From: Gracilaria vermiculophylla
Taxonomy: Eukaryota > Rhodophyta > Florideophyceae > Gracilariales > Gracilariaceae
Assembly: GCA_019155205.2 (NCBI GenBank)
Contig: JAHNZQ020000004.1
Span: forward strand, 803,886-867,885
Direction: 5' to 3'
Length of the DNA stretch: 64,000 nucleotides
Both the position numbers and the translations under genes were made by a program. Of this stretch, positions 52,442 through 63,900 are shown one piece after another. Position 1 is the stretch's first letter. Every line of letters begins with the position of its first letter. A model generated the notes under the pieces. That model worked only from the letters and a program-made list of their open reading frames with translations. It ran no database searches and was not told where the DNA came from.

Positions 52442-54103
52442 GTGAAGTGGGAAAAGCTCAAGCGCAGAGCTTCCGTTTTGCTGCTGAAGGATGAGGCGTC
52501 GTCCTACCTGATTGATATTTCAAGACTTGTTCTCGACCATCATCAGTTCGAGGACGAAGAGGTGGACTTCTTGGACTATGATCCGAAGGAGATGATGATC
52601 GAAAGGCTATCGGCCCCAGAAGACATTTTCTCTGACGACTTCTACAAGCGCCCGCTATTCCCCATCGCCCTTTTACGAGACGCGCCTACCTTGTACGGTT
52701 TTGGTGACTTACCAGATGGTCTTAACACCACTTTAGGCCTTTTCGCTCCCGAGATGAACTCGGTTGGAACGATGACCCACAATTGGTTTGCGTACATTTT
52801 GGACTGCGATGCTACGACAATGCGGGGCGCTGTTGATTGCTATAAATGCAGCACAGGCTCGCCTAACGTGGCGCTAAGGCCCCAAGCGGATGAAGTCGCT
52901 AAGGTTCAAGATCGTGCCAATAACGGCCTTGGTGGTATACGCACCCCGCCGTTGGAGAAACTGGTTCAAAAGAACGGATCAGATTGAAGTGACGAGCTTC
53001 GAACCGTGCTTGCCGGGCGCCAACGGCTTGCTAAGGTTGCTGTGCAGGACCCGCGTACCGTACAGTCCGTGCATGATGGAAGATCTAATGCGAAAAATCC
53101 GCAAATTGAGCAAGATGATACGAGAAACGCTAGCTACGTTCACCAGCATTTCAACAGCGGAAAGTCTACTGGCGATCTTTCTCTTTCTATGTAGCTCTTC
53201 GTCCGTAATTATCGAGTCTACGCTCAAGAACACAGGTTCTCGTGGAAGCAGACAGTGGAATATCTCATCAATATGCTGGAGGGTCCTGCGAAAATACTTT
53301 TCTTCAACAACGCTAACGACGCCATGTCGTTTGAGCAAATGAAGGCCATGATAATCCAGGAGTACAATAGCAATTCGAGGCAGATTCAAGTAAAAGGAAC
53401 ACTGGAGACCCTTCCACTCGGTTCTTTCATGGCTGGAAGAGAACTCACCGACGTCCCAACGGCTTTGACGAAACTTGTCGCGCGTATTGAAATGCATGCC
53501 TCTTAAGCGCTTCTCTCGTACAGATATGAAGACCATATGATTGGGTCTTTGAGGAAGGCAGTGCTTGGTTGCGACTGGGCGAACAATCTTGTCGCAAGGA
53601 TAGTCTCTGAACAAACCTACTTTAATACCAATGTCACTTCCCTTCAAGACTCCTTGCAGATATCGAGGGAAGTCGATGCCAACAGAGAAAAAGAGTCCTT
53701 AGTGAGAATAGCTGAGGAATCTCAGGTGCTGTATCAGCAGTACGGAAGGCACCCCGAGTATGTCCAGAAACACGCCAAGCCGTCTCTCAAGAATGTTCCG
53801 CGCAGGACATTTGAAGAAAGTCGCCGTCACAACGAATGTCATAGGTGCGGCGCCTCGTTGAGACCCGGCCACAGGTGCGCTCGAGGTTCTATTCACGACA
53901 GGACCCGGAAGCGGCTCCAGAACGGCGGATCAGCACTGCACATTGTTCTCGACCTCGTCAATGGATTGGAGGGAGGACTCGACTTGCACGATGATACTCA
54001 CTCCGCTAGTGAGTTTGACGGTGAAACTGGTCCAGCGGCCACGCATTTTGCAGAGCAATGCTACGGATATGGGGCAATTCGAAGCTTTGCAAAATCTCCG
54101 TGA
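52442..54103 (+). pseudogene. Copia gag, frameshifted
   Basis: Capsid region of the copia element. The first frame (52442-52987, MKWEKLKRR...) is not itself diagnostic. The typical gag core appears near 53195-53505 (VEYLINMLEGPAKILFFNN, FEQMKAMIIQEYNSNSRQ). The last frame (53537-54103) carries a zinc-knuckle-like ECHRCGASLRPGHRC at about 53838, spaced CX2CX7HXC instead of the canonical CX2CX4HX4C. Several frame changes and stops separate the parts. Confidence 0.65.
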
Positions 54104-54334
54104 GACCGAATAATCGGCTCTCCTTCAGGCGTCAGAGGAGGTGTGGTTCACCAACGCTTTGCAATCTTCCCCCGCTTACGGCGCGGCTACGCGGAAAGGA
54201 TCTGCGCATGCGGAATTTTAGCTAGGTGGCGAGGTGAATATCATCACCTTCGTTGCCACGGCCAAGCACGCTTCGCGCATCTTACGATGCGCCCTCTCCG
54301 GAAAACGACCTGAAGCGAAGTCAATGCCCATCAT

Positions 54335-54709
54335 GTGCATATTACCACGCTACTTCTCGGTAACATCTCCGATCGACCTTTGGGCCTATATGTTGACATC
54401 GGCGCACCTAAACCTGTGGTTGGAATTAAGGAGCTGGCAAGAACGCACGAGAGCCTTGGCATGACTTTGACCAAGCTGCGTCCATTCACCAATCGTTTCC
54501 GATTTGCAGACGCCGTATACAATTCTCGCGGCACAGCGGCGCTCTACATAGCCACGCCGCAAGGTGGGCTAAAAGTGAAAGTGCAGATGGACTTCGTCCA
54601 AGCTGATATCCCGGCTATGTTGGGCATGGATGTTCGTGACGGGGTGGACCTGAAACTTGATACAGTTCCGAGCTGCTTAACCAAGCGTGTTTGTAAGCTA
54701 GATAAATAG
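54335..54709 (+). pseudogene. Copia aspartic protease domain
   Basis: A 124-codon frame with LYVDIGAPKPVVG, the retropepsin-type D-[ST]-G-[AT] motif with Ile in place of Ser/Thr. It ends with AMLGMDVRDGVDLKLD, the ILGMD-like helix region. The replaced residue next to the catalytic Asp suggests loss of activity. It sits in the expected position between gag and integrase. Confidence 0.6.
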
Positions 54710-54799
54710 GAAAATGTGCGGTACGAAGACCTATGGCATGTACCTCCTTTCCGTTCAAAGAGCAACCATACTTACGTCGCCATTCGAGAGCCATCCAGT

Positions 54800-55660
54800 A
54801 TACTATTCACCATGACGGAAATTCTCAATCTACACAAGCAGTTTTTCCATTCATCCGCTGCTAAGCTATTTCATCTTCTCAGACGCACTCGAACAGAAGA
54901 AGCTACCCCTCAGACTTTAAAGGAGCTCCAGTAACTTCCGACGAGATGCGATCCGTGCCAAAGAATTCAGAATGCGCCCACGCGCTTCCGCTTCTCCTTC
55001 GGAGCTGAGAATGTGCGTTTCAGCAAGCGCGTTCTGATCGACACTATGTATATCGAGGGAAAGCCTATTTTACACGTTGTTGATGAAGGTACTCAATTCA
55101 GTGCGGCTCGATGGCTGCCTAATGTGTCGACGAGAACGATATGTTTGACTATAGATTCTTTCTAGGCTTCAATTTAAACCGGTCTTACAAACCGGATGCT
55201 AATGTATCATTGAGGTGCCTTCGAAAAACTCTTCGTAGACATGGGCGCCGTCTCTAACGTCAAAGTGGAGAGAACGGGAATAGAAGCACACTTGTGCCTT
55301 GGCATTGGTGAGAGGTACCACAACCCTCTTCGACAGATGTACCGGAAAATCATGATCGCGCACCCGTCGACTTTTCCGACATATGCGCTTTGTCTTGCAG
55401 TAAAAGCCATGAACGATACTTTTGGCCTTAACGGACTCGTTCCGTCTGCTCTCGTGTTCGGAGAGTTTTCCCCGTTTGTATCACCTCAAAGTCTCGTCAT
55501 ACTCGACCTGACCTTAAGGAGCGCTCCGAGACAGCTCAGACGACCAGACAAGAAATGGAGACACTTATGGCCGAGATGCGAGTCAACCTCGCTCTCCAAC
55601 ACGCTGTCCCGCCTGCGGAACAAAGAGTCTATGCGCCGGGAGACGACGTGCTAGTATGAA
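54800..55660 (+). pseudogene. Copia integrase, frameshifted
   Basis: A zinc-binding part (ILNLHKQFFHSSAAKLF ... CDPCQRI) is followed by core segments in changing frames. LIDTMYIEGKPILHVVDEG near 55037 holds the first Asp, and GIEAHLCLGIGERYHNPLRQ near 55278 holds the Glu region. CLAVKAMNDTFGLNGLVPS and LVFGEFSPF follow, as in copia integrases. Stops occur in the middle (near 55165). Confidence 0.7.
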
Positions 55661-55695
55661 GGGAGAAACAGTTTGACAAGTGCATTGGAGAATGT

Positions 55696-56928
55696 ATGAG
55701 ACCGTTCAAGGTGAGCGCTGTCGAAGAAAATAAGAAACTATTCTTCGTCAGGTACAAGCCAATTGGACCTGCAGGACCCTTTAACGCTGCCCAAGAAAAG
55801 CCATTCGTGGCTCCTGAGACCCTGGCGCACTCTTTCATGGTCAATCTCGACTTTAGACTCTCTCGCTTTCGGTCTCCAAATGATGCCAGAACCTTTTTAA
55901 CAGAAACAATTGACCAACGCGATCCTAGAGCGTACTCAGAGTCAATCTCGGAAGCTAAGAAGGTGGGGATCAAAATTTTGCTCATGCGGGGGACATTCAG
56001 AGTAGTTTTCGAAGAGAAGCTTCCAGTTAATGGAAATATACTTCCCGGAAGGTTCGTGTTGGGGATAAAGTCGACGGAAGATAACCAAGTCAAGCACATG
56101 GCAAGATACGTTATAAAAAGACACCGCGACCGACTCAAGAACATGATGGTTCACTCAGCCTCAACATTGCAGCCACAATCCCTGAGGTTGCTTTTAACCC
56201 TGGCTGTCATGTTTGACTTGAGCATATGGACATCGGATGTACGCGAGGCTTATCTTAAATCTGCTGAACCTCTCGGACGAGAAGTCTTCATTAGGAATCC
56301 TCCGTCGAAGTTTGAGTTGGAGCCTTCTCTGTGTCTTCAGATCTTGATACGACTTTACGGGCTGTGCGATTCTGGAGATATTGTGCACGCTACCCTTGAA
56401 GCGCACCAGAGAGAACACCCAGGAATGAAGTCGATGCGCTCCATCTCTGCACTCTACGCTTCTTTCAGTAGAGGAGTACTTTGCAGACTCTCTAGAGGAT
56501 ATGTGGATTACTTCATACGCGCTGGAGATAATTCTTTCACGAACTTGTGCAAAATGACCAACAAGCGTTTCGACATGGACGACGATCAAAGTATTCCATG
56601 CACGTTTACCGGTTTGTCGCTTACCAGAGACTCCGGAGGCGAACTTCTACAAGACCAACACAGGTACTTGCGGAACCTCGAGCATCTTTCGATGGAAGCC
56701 ACATTCTCGGACTTCAGATCGATGAGAATGAGGCTATCTTGGTTATCCAATACGCACTCCGATTGTCTCCTTGTCTCCTCCAGATATCGCAACTTGCGCA
56801 TGTCACTGAAGACTTGTACAACCTGTCAAAAGCGTACGCATATCAAACACCTAAACAAGGCTTTGAAGTATGCATGCTCGAACCGGACCCAGCTACGATT
56901 CCCCAGGTTAGACATGGAAAGCTTATGA
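55696..56928 (+). pseudogene. Copia reverse transcriptase (RVT_2), active site altered
   Basis: Ty1/copia-type RT over 410 codons, nearly intact as a frame. Motifs: LPGRFVLGIKSTED (N-terminal block), IWTSDVREAYLKSAEPLGRE (first catalytic Asp), LIRLYGLCDSGDIVHATLE, and the usual YVDD box as GYVDYFIRAGDN. One of the two essential Asp is replaced by Tyr. After FTGLSLTRDSGG the frame drifts (about residue 335 on) and RNase H follows in other frames. The G-L-C-D-S-G-D form is shared with the copia branch found in oomycetes and algae. Confidence 0.85.
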
Positions 56929-56939
56929 ATCGTCGGTTT

Positions 56940-57411
56940 TTCACATGCCTCGTTCGCTAACAACGCGGACCTCTCATCTCAACTTGGCCACAATTGCTTC
57001 CTCGCCGACAAGACGGACTCAGTCGTGCCCATATCTTCCATGTCCTATAAGTCAAAACGCGTGACACGCTCTGTCATGGCTAGAGAGGAAATCGCCTTCA
57101 ACGACCTCTCTGACATCGCCGCCACGCTTTCAGAGGAACTAGGAATGTTGCTCAAGAAACACGTTCCAGTTCAATTGTTTTCAAATAGCAAATCGCTATT
57201 TGATGTGATTTCGAAGTGCTCGAGAACGTCTGAGAATCGCATGATGATTGACATTGCAGCGGCGCAGGAAGGCTTCAAGTCCAAAATTATATCGGAAATT
57301 GGTTTCGTCCGCTCTTGGCAAAATAATGCTGATGGACTAACTGAGGATATGTGTCAGGCAGCCCTGTGCTCAATACTTACCGCAGGAATGATACGGATCA
57401 TTCCGGAGTAG
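56940..57411 (+). pseudogene. Copia RNase H domain
   Basis: The last pol domain. After a frame change it runs as one frame at 57025-57411: ISSMSYKSKRVTRSVMARE (copia YxSxKxxRVxRSxxAAE block, first Glu), VPVQLFSNSKSLFDVISK (Asp of the DS motif replaced by Asn), RMMIDIAAAQEGF, and NNADGLTED near the end. The pol frame stops at 57411. Confidence 0.75.
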
Positions 57412-57540
57412 TGCATCATCCGAAACTGAAACCATCATGGCAGGTAATTGTTTAGTTTTGCAACTGCAGAAGTAGTTAAAAACTAGCGCAAAGAAATCGA
57501 CAGAAAAAACTGCCTTAGTTCAACAACCCGAAGAGATGAA

Positions 57541-58091
57541 GCTGTAGTACTGTCAGCCCTTCTTCCCGAGGTAGTGAAGCACAACTTCCGTTACGATTTT
57601 TTGTGGACTCCAAAGCTCCATGTTCTTAAAGGAGATCTCCAGTATCCGCTGTCGCGAACCGTGGGAGATCTGAAAGGGGATCCGCCAACACCAAGCGGAG
57701 GAGGAGGTTCACTGAGCGGACAATGCTCCTACAGGCGCTGCTATGATGCTACCTGGGGATTAACGGCTTAGAAACCTGAGTTGAGCGACGAGAGACTCCA
57801 ACCAGACAAGTAGATGAAGACGCAAAGGTGCTTGTCTTTACTCCCCCCCAGAGGTGGAGCTCAACCGGCAGATAAAGTATCAAGCCCGGAGCCCACCTCG
57901 GCATGTCTCACTACTGTAGTAATTACCTACACAAATTAACTAAAAGAAATAATAATTCTACCGTCTCTTAAGGATATTGTAGCGCGCGCGTGCGGAATTA
58001 TGCACCACAAGGCCCAGCTAATAAATTACGAGCCCTCCAAATGAATATTATACCATGAGGCCAAACCACCATTTTTCCCTTAGGTGCCGCT
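57541..58091 (+). repeat. Copia 3' non-coding block, second copy
   Basis: The partner of 50691-51241. It starts 130 bases after the pol stop. It ends at CCGCTGTACT, where the LTR (TGTACTACAA...) would begin, but the sequence then departs (58097). The 3' LTR is thus missing here, or cut within its first bases by whatever begins at about 58098. Confidence 0.65.
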
Positions 58092-58097
58092 GTACTC

Positions 58098-60701
58098 TAT
58101 ACCCCTTTCCTGAATTGCACCACGTTCTCGAGGTGCATCTTCCTATTTCTTGATCTCCGGGGTGGCTCCTATCGTTGTTGAGCCCAGCGCGGCCTCCGGC
58201 GATAGGCACGTTCTCTCCTTCAGACGTTCCTCCCTTCCTTCATACTTCTGCGCAGCGTATTGCAGTGGGCTCGCGTTTCATCCCTTGCGGCGTTTGTGGG
58301 CCCTGCGCCTTCTTAACCCTGCTGCGTCTACTCCTTCTTGGTGTCATTCGTTGTTGCTGCCGCGCCAGTCGGCGGCGCGAGTGTCCGCGCCTTCCGGCGT
58401 GCCGTGCGTGGTGCAAGCGCGCACTTTCCGTTGACGAAGCGTGGCTCAGTCCCGAGTCGATACCGACCCCCTTGAGGCACTTGCCCCTCCGATTCCTCCA
58501 AGGCTTCTTCTTTTTGAAACACCGGCTTTCTCGCGTCCGCTCATTCAATCTCCGTGAAGGTGCAAGACTCATAATCTTCTCGTCCGCATCCCCTTCGTTC
58601 TCCGTTGGATATGAACGCGCGCCTCGCTATGGTGCTCCACACCTCACCCGATTCCGGTCTCCCGACTTCTCTTCGAATTCCAGGATGGCGGCTTGACGCG
58701 GCTCCCTCCTCGGTGATGCTTATAGCCGCGGGTCGTTCCCTGAGTGGTATCAGATCTCTCTCTTCAGGTGCTACAACGCGTTCGGTCGCCATCCATCCAG
58801 CTTCCAACACCTTCGGCATGTCTTCCCCGAGTCCGGCGCCTACGTCTCCTTCGAATCCTTAGGTGTACCGCACCTCGACCGGAGCACCATTCCGTCCAGG
58901 AGAGCATTTTGATCATCACGCGACGCGGGTCTTCGTCCCGTTCCACGACAGGCGCGTGAGTTTCCCGTGTCCCGTGGAGGATTACATTCACCACTTCGGC
59001 CTATACGTTCTGGCGATGCAATTCCGCGCTGTACTGGAGGTTGCGTGGAATCACCAGAAACGCAACCGGGTGGATGCCTACCGCGCTCACTGGCTCCACA
59101 CTCCGGTGCACGGTGACAACGCTCCAACCATGGTGGGACACTGCAATACTCCATATCTAAGGTGCGCTGAAGAACAAGAGATCTAGGCGCGACTCCAGGT
59201 ACTGCTCCACAGAGAGAGCTCGCACCAGAGAGCGAAGTGACCCGGAAGCATTGCCGATGGGCGCTCTGCCCTCGTGGTGTTGCCCTTCGATCCCCCAAAC
59301 GATCGCCTCTACTGGCTCAATCAAAATCGATAGGGGACGCACCTTGCGAACGAGACTCGAGTACGCACCGCTTTCGGGTACTTCTATGGTTAGCACACCA
59401 CAGATTTCCATGACATGCCTTCCGGGAAGCGTCCGAAGTACAACCTTAAGGTGAACGACTACTGGCGGGACCACTGGGTCTCCCCGCACCTCTGCGTGGC
59501 GACGCTCATGACCTTCGCGTATCATAACTCCGAGGTCCTGGATCCCCATGACTCCCTAGGGCGGTTTGTCATGTTGGTCACCTCGACGGAGTTTACGGTC
59601 GGCACCGTAATGGCGTATCTTAAAGCAGCGGAGGAAGGTGTAAGCTCCTATACTCGTTGCCGCGACGGCCGCCACTACTAGGACTCGTCGTATCAGCCGA
59701 AAGCTGGACGTTTCCTTCCCTTGTTGGCATCCAACATACGGGTCCTGCGCTCCTTTGGCATCCAAAACCTGGTTAAGGGCACCGCATGGAGCGAGTCCGA
59801 GGCGAAGACACTGTTGGATTACAACCCCCAGGTGGCATGGAGTAACACACCGGGTTTTCTCTGGTACGACTACGGCGAGGAAAAGTTCCACCCCATTGTG
59901 AGGAGTCCCAATGGAGACGATGACGGGCGAGCATACCCTGCCTTTCCCCGTCTGGCGTCTTCTCTGGTTCCTCAGGTGCCACGGCTCAGAGTACTCGACT
60001 ACGACCCCTTGATGGAGAGTCTGGCGTATGATGCGCCAAGTCGGTTACCGGCTTCATCCCAGGATATAAGCGCACCTCCTGAGGTGATAACTGCGCGGCC
60101 CACCGCAGTGCCGAGTGCTCCCGCAGTGGTAGCCGCCGTGTCTCCTATGGAAGAGGACGAGATTGCTCCCGTCCCGGCACTTTCGGCCCCAGTGGTTCAA
60201 CCCCAATTGCGGAGCGTCCCTGCGCCTATTCGTCAGCCTCGCCTGCGAAGCGTTCCAGTTCTAGCACCGCCGTCACCTCCGGTATCACTGACTCCGTCCT
60301 TGGCATTGCCGACCTCCATTGCGGAACCCGCGGAATTCCGTTGGAGAGCCCCTGTCCCATCCGGTCCGCCGTCCGCGGCCCCTTCCGTGGCGGTTGTTGC
60401 GCCGTCCACGGAGGTGGCCGCATTGGGTTCGCCGTCGGGAGGAGTCTCCTCTGTGGCTCTGGAGGCTGCCTTCTAAGAGTTGGTGCAGGCATGTCTTGTG
60501 ACAGGCCGTTCTGTTCCGACTTCTCCTGTACAGGCTCTGCGCGAGGCGCGTGCTTGGGTCTCAGAGCTCCACAAGGCCCGTGCAGACCGAGCCTCCATGG
60601 CGGCCCTCAAGGAAAGCCTGTCGGAGTTTTTCGATAGCCAGGCGCTCACGGCAAAAGCGGGCCTCGAAGCGGATTATTCCACGCGATTTGGTGACCTGTA
60701 G
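58098..60701 (+). pseudogene. Decayed plus-strand ORFs of unknown, probably retroelement, origin
   Basis: A GC-rich region in which one ancestral reading seems to pass through several frames. Parts are 58863-59186 (FRPGEHFDHHATRVFVPFHD, then VEDYIHHFGLYVLAMQF, VAWNHQKRNRVDAYRAHWL), 59415-59681 (YNLKVNDYWRDHWVSPHLC), and 59721-60476 (GFLWYDYGEEKFHPIV, then a 170-residue Pro/Ala/Ser/Val-rich tail). A last part, 60480-60701, looks like a charged helix. Near 58220-58440 there are clustered cysteines (PCGVCGPC). The order resembles a gag-like capsid followed by a disordered tail, but no family is recognised. It faces the Gypsy pol gene convergently. Confidence 0.4.
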
Positions 60702-60937
60702 GTGATAGAACCCTTGCAATGGGAACTAGAGCCCGGTAGCGGCGACATTAAAGATCCTGCAGTTGGAACCGAAGCTCCGTGAACGGTAGTTTCAAGATGA
60801 CTAGGCCGTGTCCGCGAGCTCAGCGACACGAAGTGCCGCCACGGGAGCATGCAGAAAGCGAGCAACGGTATCCTGGAGGCCAAAAAGATAACTCCAGGTA
60901 GGGGATAGACGGCGGAGACGACAAACATCTCCGGTTG

Positions 60938-60958
60938 GGGGCCCCCTTCCCCTTTCCT
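60938..60958 (-). promoter_or_regulatory. Polypurine tract of the minus-strand Gypsy element
   Basis: Read on the minus strand it is a purine run (AGGAAAGGGGAAGGGGG) lying about 12 bases after the end of the pol frame at 60971. This is where plus-strand DNA priming would occur. The 3' LTR should start just beyond, at about 60925 or lower. Confidence 0.55.
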
Positions 60959-60970
60959 AAACGGAAGCGC

Positions 60971-62252
60971 CTATGTGGAGAGGCGTTTACGCACCAGATT
61001 GGCGTGGTATCGCCTTAGGAAGTTCTCCGGGATATGTTCCAGAGATTCTTCCGAGTCGTCCTTCGAGGTGTACCCATACCAGCGGACGCGGTGCAGTATT
61101 CCTGCAGGGGTTTGTCGATGGGAGACGATATAATCAAACGCGTAGAGGATGTCACCTTCAGGAGTCAGGATGGCATCGGGAGCCTCTAGTAATGGTTCAT
61201 CAAGACCGGTGATGCGGTGCCGAGTATCCCGTGATGTCGTCGAGCCTGAGGTGGTCGAACGAGGAATCTCCGCGAGTTGTCCCTGAGGTGCAGATGCAAG
61301 CATTCCTGAGAGGCCGGGCGTCGGGAATTTCGTCTCCCAATCGTGGGGAAGACGTCTCTGAGCCCATTCACGTCAATGGCGACAGTATCCCTATAGGTGG
61401 CCAGAACTTTATAGGGCCCTGAGGTGGTCGGCGCTAACTTGTGCGTGACATACGGCGGTTCGTCGGATGTTTCCCGTGGTTTCTCGAGGAAAACCTCGTC
61501 GTCTTCCTTCAGGTGAGGACCTTCCATAACCTTTTGGTCGAAGTCTTGTTTGTACCTCCCCTGTGAGGCATTGAGTCTCTTCTTTGCGAGGGAGAGTGCG
61601 TTCTCATACCGCCTTAGGATAGAGCGTTTGGCTTGCGCCACTGTTGGCGCCGGTGGCCCATCCGCCGGGTGCGCCGTGGCGCGTGCTGCAATGACGGCAC
61701 TTGGCGGGATGCGCGAGAGAACCAAATTGAAAGGAGCGGTCCCCGTGGAGCGGTGCATCTGCAGGTTGTATGCATACGTGAGGCGGCCCACATATGCGTC
61801 CCAATTCTTCTGGTGGTTGGCGACGTAGTGCTTCAGCCTCGAGGCGATGGTCTTGTTGAACCTTTCCGCCTCTCCGTTTGTCTGGGGGTGATAGGCAGTT
61901 GTAAACAATTGTTTCATCCCCAGCGTTCCGGAGACGGCGCTGAAAAGTTTCGCCGCAAACTGGGGTTTAGGGGTTAGGGGTTGGAAATCACTGCTGCAGT
62001 AGTGCTCCGGAGGTGTATGGCACGCGTGAGATTAGAGAAACTGTCTATGATCACGAGGAGAAATCAGTGTCCTCGCTCCGTCTTGGGGAGCGGCCCCAAG
62101 ATGTCCATGGCCGCGAACTCCAACGGTCCTGCAGTTGGGAGCAGCGTGAGCGGCGTTTGATGTTTCCGTATACTCCCCCTAACGGTGGCGCAGGAATAGC
62201 AATCCGCCACCGTTTGGGAGGCGGCATTAGCCATTGCGGCCAATAGAACTCC
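60971..62252 (-). pseudogene. Gypsy integrase core and C-terminal chromodomain
   Basis: After the zinc-binding part, a core with AAMDILGPLPKTERGH (first Asp), a stop, then FSNLTRAIHLRS follows. The 61917-61186 frame gives FTTAYHPQTNGEAERFNKT, with the catalytic Glu. Residues such as YVGRLTYAYNLQMHRSTG and LKEDDEVFLEKPRE fit the GPY/F region. The final frame (61303-60971) carries a chromodomain: YAFDYIVSHRQ, ILHRVRWYGYTSKDDSEES and LEHIPENFL. Chromodomains steer integration to chromatin marks in chromoviruses. Confidence 0.8.
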
Positions 62253-63002
62253 CTACGCATCGTGAAATACATCCAAGATCCACCGGGGTGCCCGGCGAGG
62301 ATAGTTAGAGAGATCCAGCACCCTCGCCCGCAGTTTCGTCGGGACCACCTTTTGGAGAGCGCCAGCCAGGGGAGCGCAGCGTACGAGCACGGCATCCCGG
62401 TCGACATCGAACGCCGGCGTTAGACTCCCCACAGTGGCGAGGCACTCCTTGCAGTACGCATCCGTACTCTGTTCCTTCAGGAACTCCTCTACGGTGATGG
62501 GGAGGACTTTCTTTTCCTCCTCAACAAGAGCCATAACCTCAGGGAGTCCACTGTACTTTCCTCCAGGTTCACAGCGTTCCAAACATTCTCCATCGGATCC
62601 TTCTTTCTCGTCGGCGTCCTGGTTGACCAGACACAGGACGTGGTCCTCCAAAGGCGTTTTATCTTCCCCATCGGCGGAGATTCGTGAGAGCGCGTCCGCT
62701 GCCTGGTGTTTAATGCCAGGGCGGTGGACAATGTCGAACTCGAACTCCAGGAGGCGTAACCTCCACCTTTCCAGGCGACCGGAAGTGTCCGTCAAGGACA
62801 GCATCCACTTCAGTGGTGCGTGGTTCGTCCTCAAGGTGAAGCGTGCGCCTTCCAGATATAGGCGTAAAATCAAAAACGACCACACAATAGGAAGGCATTC
62901 GCGTTCCGAGGTGGAATAATTCCGTTCCTTGGGGTGAGGCTGCGACTCTAATATCCGATGGGTTGAAGTCCATCTTCCGGTTGTTCCTGTAGGAGGCCAC
63001 AT
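62253..63002 (-). pseudogene. Gypsy RNase H and integrase zinc-binding region
   Basis: Continues from RT in a shifted frame. RNase H blocks are HPKERNYSTSERECLPIVWS, FTLRTNHAPLKWMLSL and DIVHRPGIKHQAADALSR. The integrase N-terminal region follows, with the HPG block and, in neighbouring frames, FYWPQW and a DCYSCATVRG segment (zinc-binding CX2C). Frame breaks at both ends. Confidence 0.8.
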
Positions 63003-63900
63003 CCGACCTGGTATTTACAGGCGTCAGTGTCCAGCACCATTCGGCCGTGCCGCTTCGGAAGTACCAAGATTGGTGGTTCTATTAGTCTCCTCCTCAAGGT
63101 GTCGAAGGCTTCAAACTCCTCGTCCGTCAAGAGAGCCAATTGCGTCGGCTTGTCCTTCTTCAAGAGGCAATTTAACGGCGCCGCTATACGGGAGAAATTG
63201 GGGACAAACCTCCGGAAGACCTTACACAACCCAAGGAAGGAGCAGAGCTCCGTCTGATTTGTGGGAGGACGAGCTTCCTTGATGGCGTCCTGAGTTTTCC
63301 TGGAAACCTGAAGGCGGCTCAAGAGCACAACGTGCCCCAGGTAGTCCACCGACGACTTGAAAAAGAAACACTTCTCCAGCTTCAAGGTGAGGCCAGCATC
63401 CTTTAGGAGTTGGAGCACGTGCTTCACATGAATTAAGTGCTCCTCCACGCTGCAGGAGTACATGATGACGTCATCGATATACACCAAGGCGTACTGCCAC
63501 TTCAACTTTGACAGGATAATGTCCACCGCTCGTAGAAACGTAGCGGGTGCATTCTTCAATCCAAATGGCATCCTTGGGAATCTGAAGATCCCACAGTGTG
63601 AAGTGAACGTTGTCTTATCCTTATCGGAGTCGTCCATCTGAATCTGCCAGTAGCCGCTGTTGGCATCCAGAGTGGAGAAAGCGGACGCATTGTCTAAGGA
63701 GTCGATACATTCATCCATATGGGGTATCGGGTACGAATCGCGTACCGTCACCTCGTTGAGGCTTCTGTAGTAGATACAGAACCTTAAAGAGCCATCTTTG
63801 TTCTTGAAGAATACCACCGGGGAGTGCCATTCCGAATCAGAAGGCTCGATAACGCCCTTTTCCAGCGTCCGGTGTATTGGAGGTCAGAGGGGCAAGGGAA
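62948..63900 (-). pseudogene. Gypsy reverse transcriptase
   Basis: Starts in the block VIEPSDSEWHSPVVFFKNKD (near 63865-63800). It continues with RFCIYYRSLNEVTVRDSYP (usual DYR changed to YYR), FSTLDANSGYWQI (first Asp), MPFGLKNAPATF and the catalytic YIDD box (VYIDDVIMYS), then LEKCFF and YLGHVV. RNase H begins with VLDTDACKYQVGCGLLQ. The domain itself is intact in one frame, so this copy decayed fairly recently. Confidence 0.88.
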
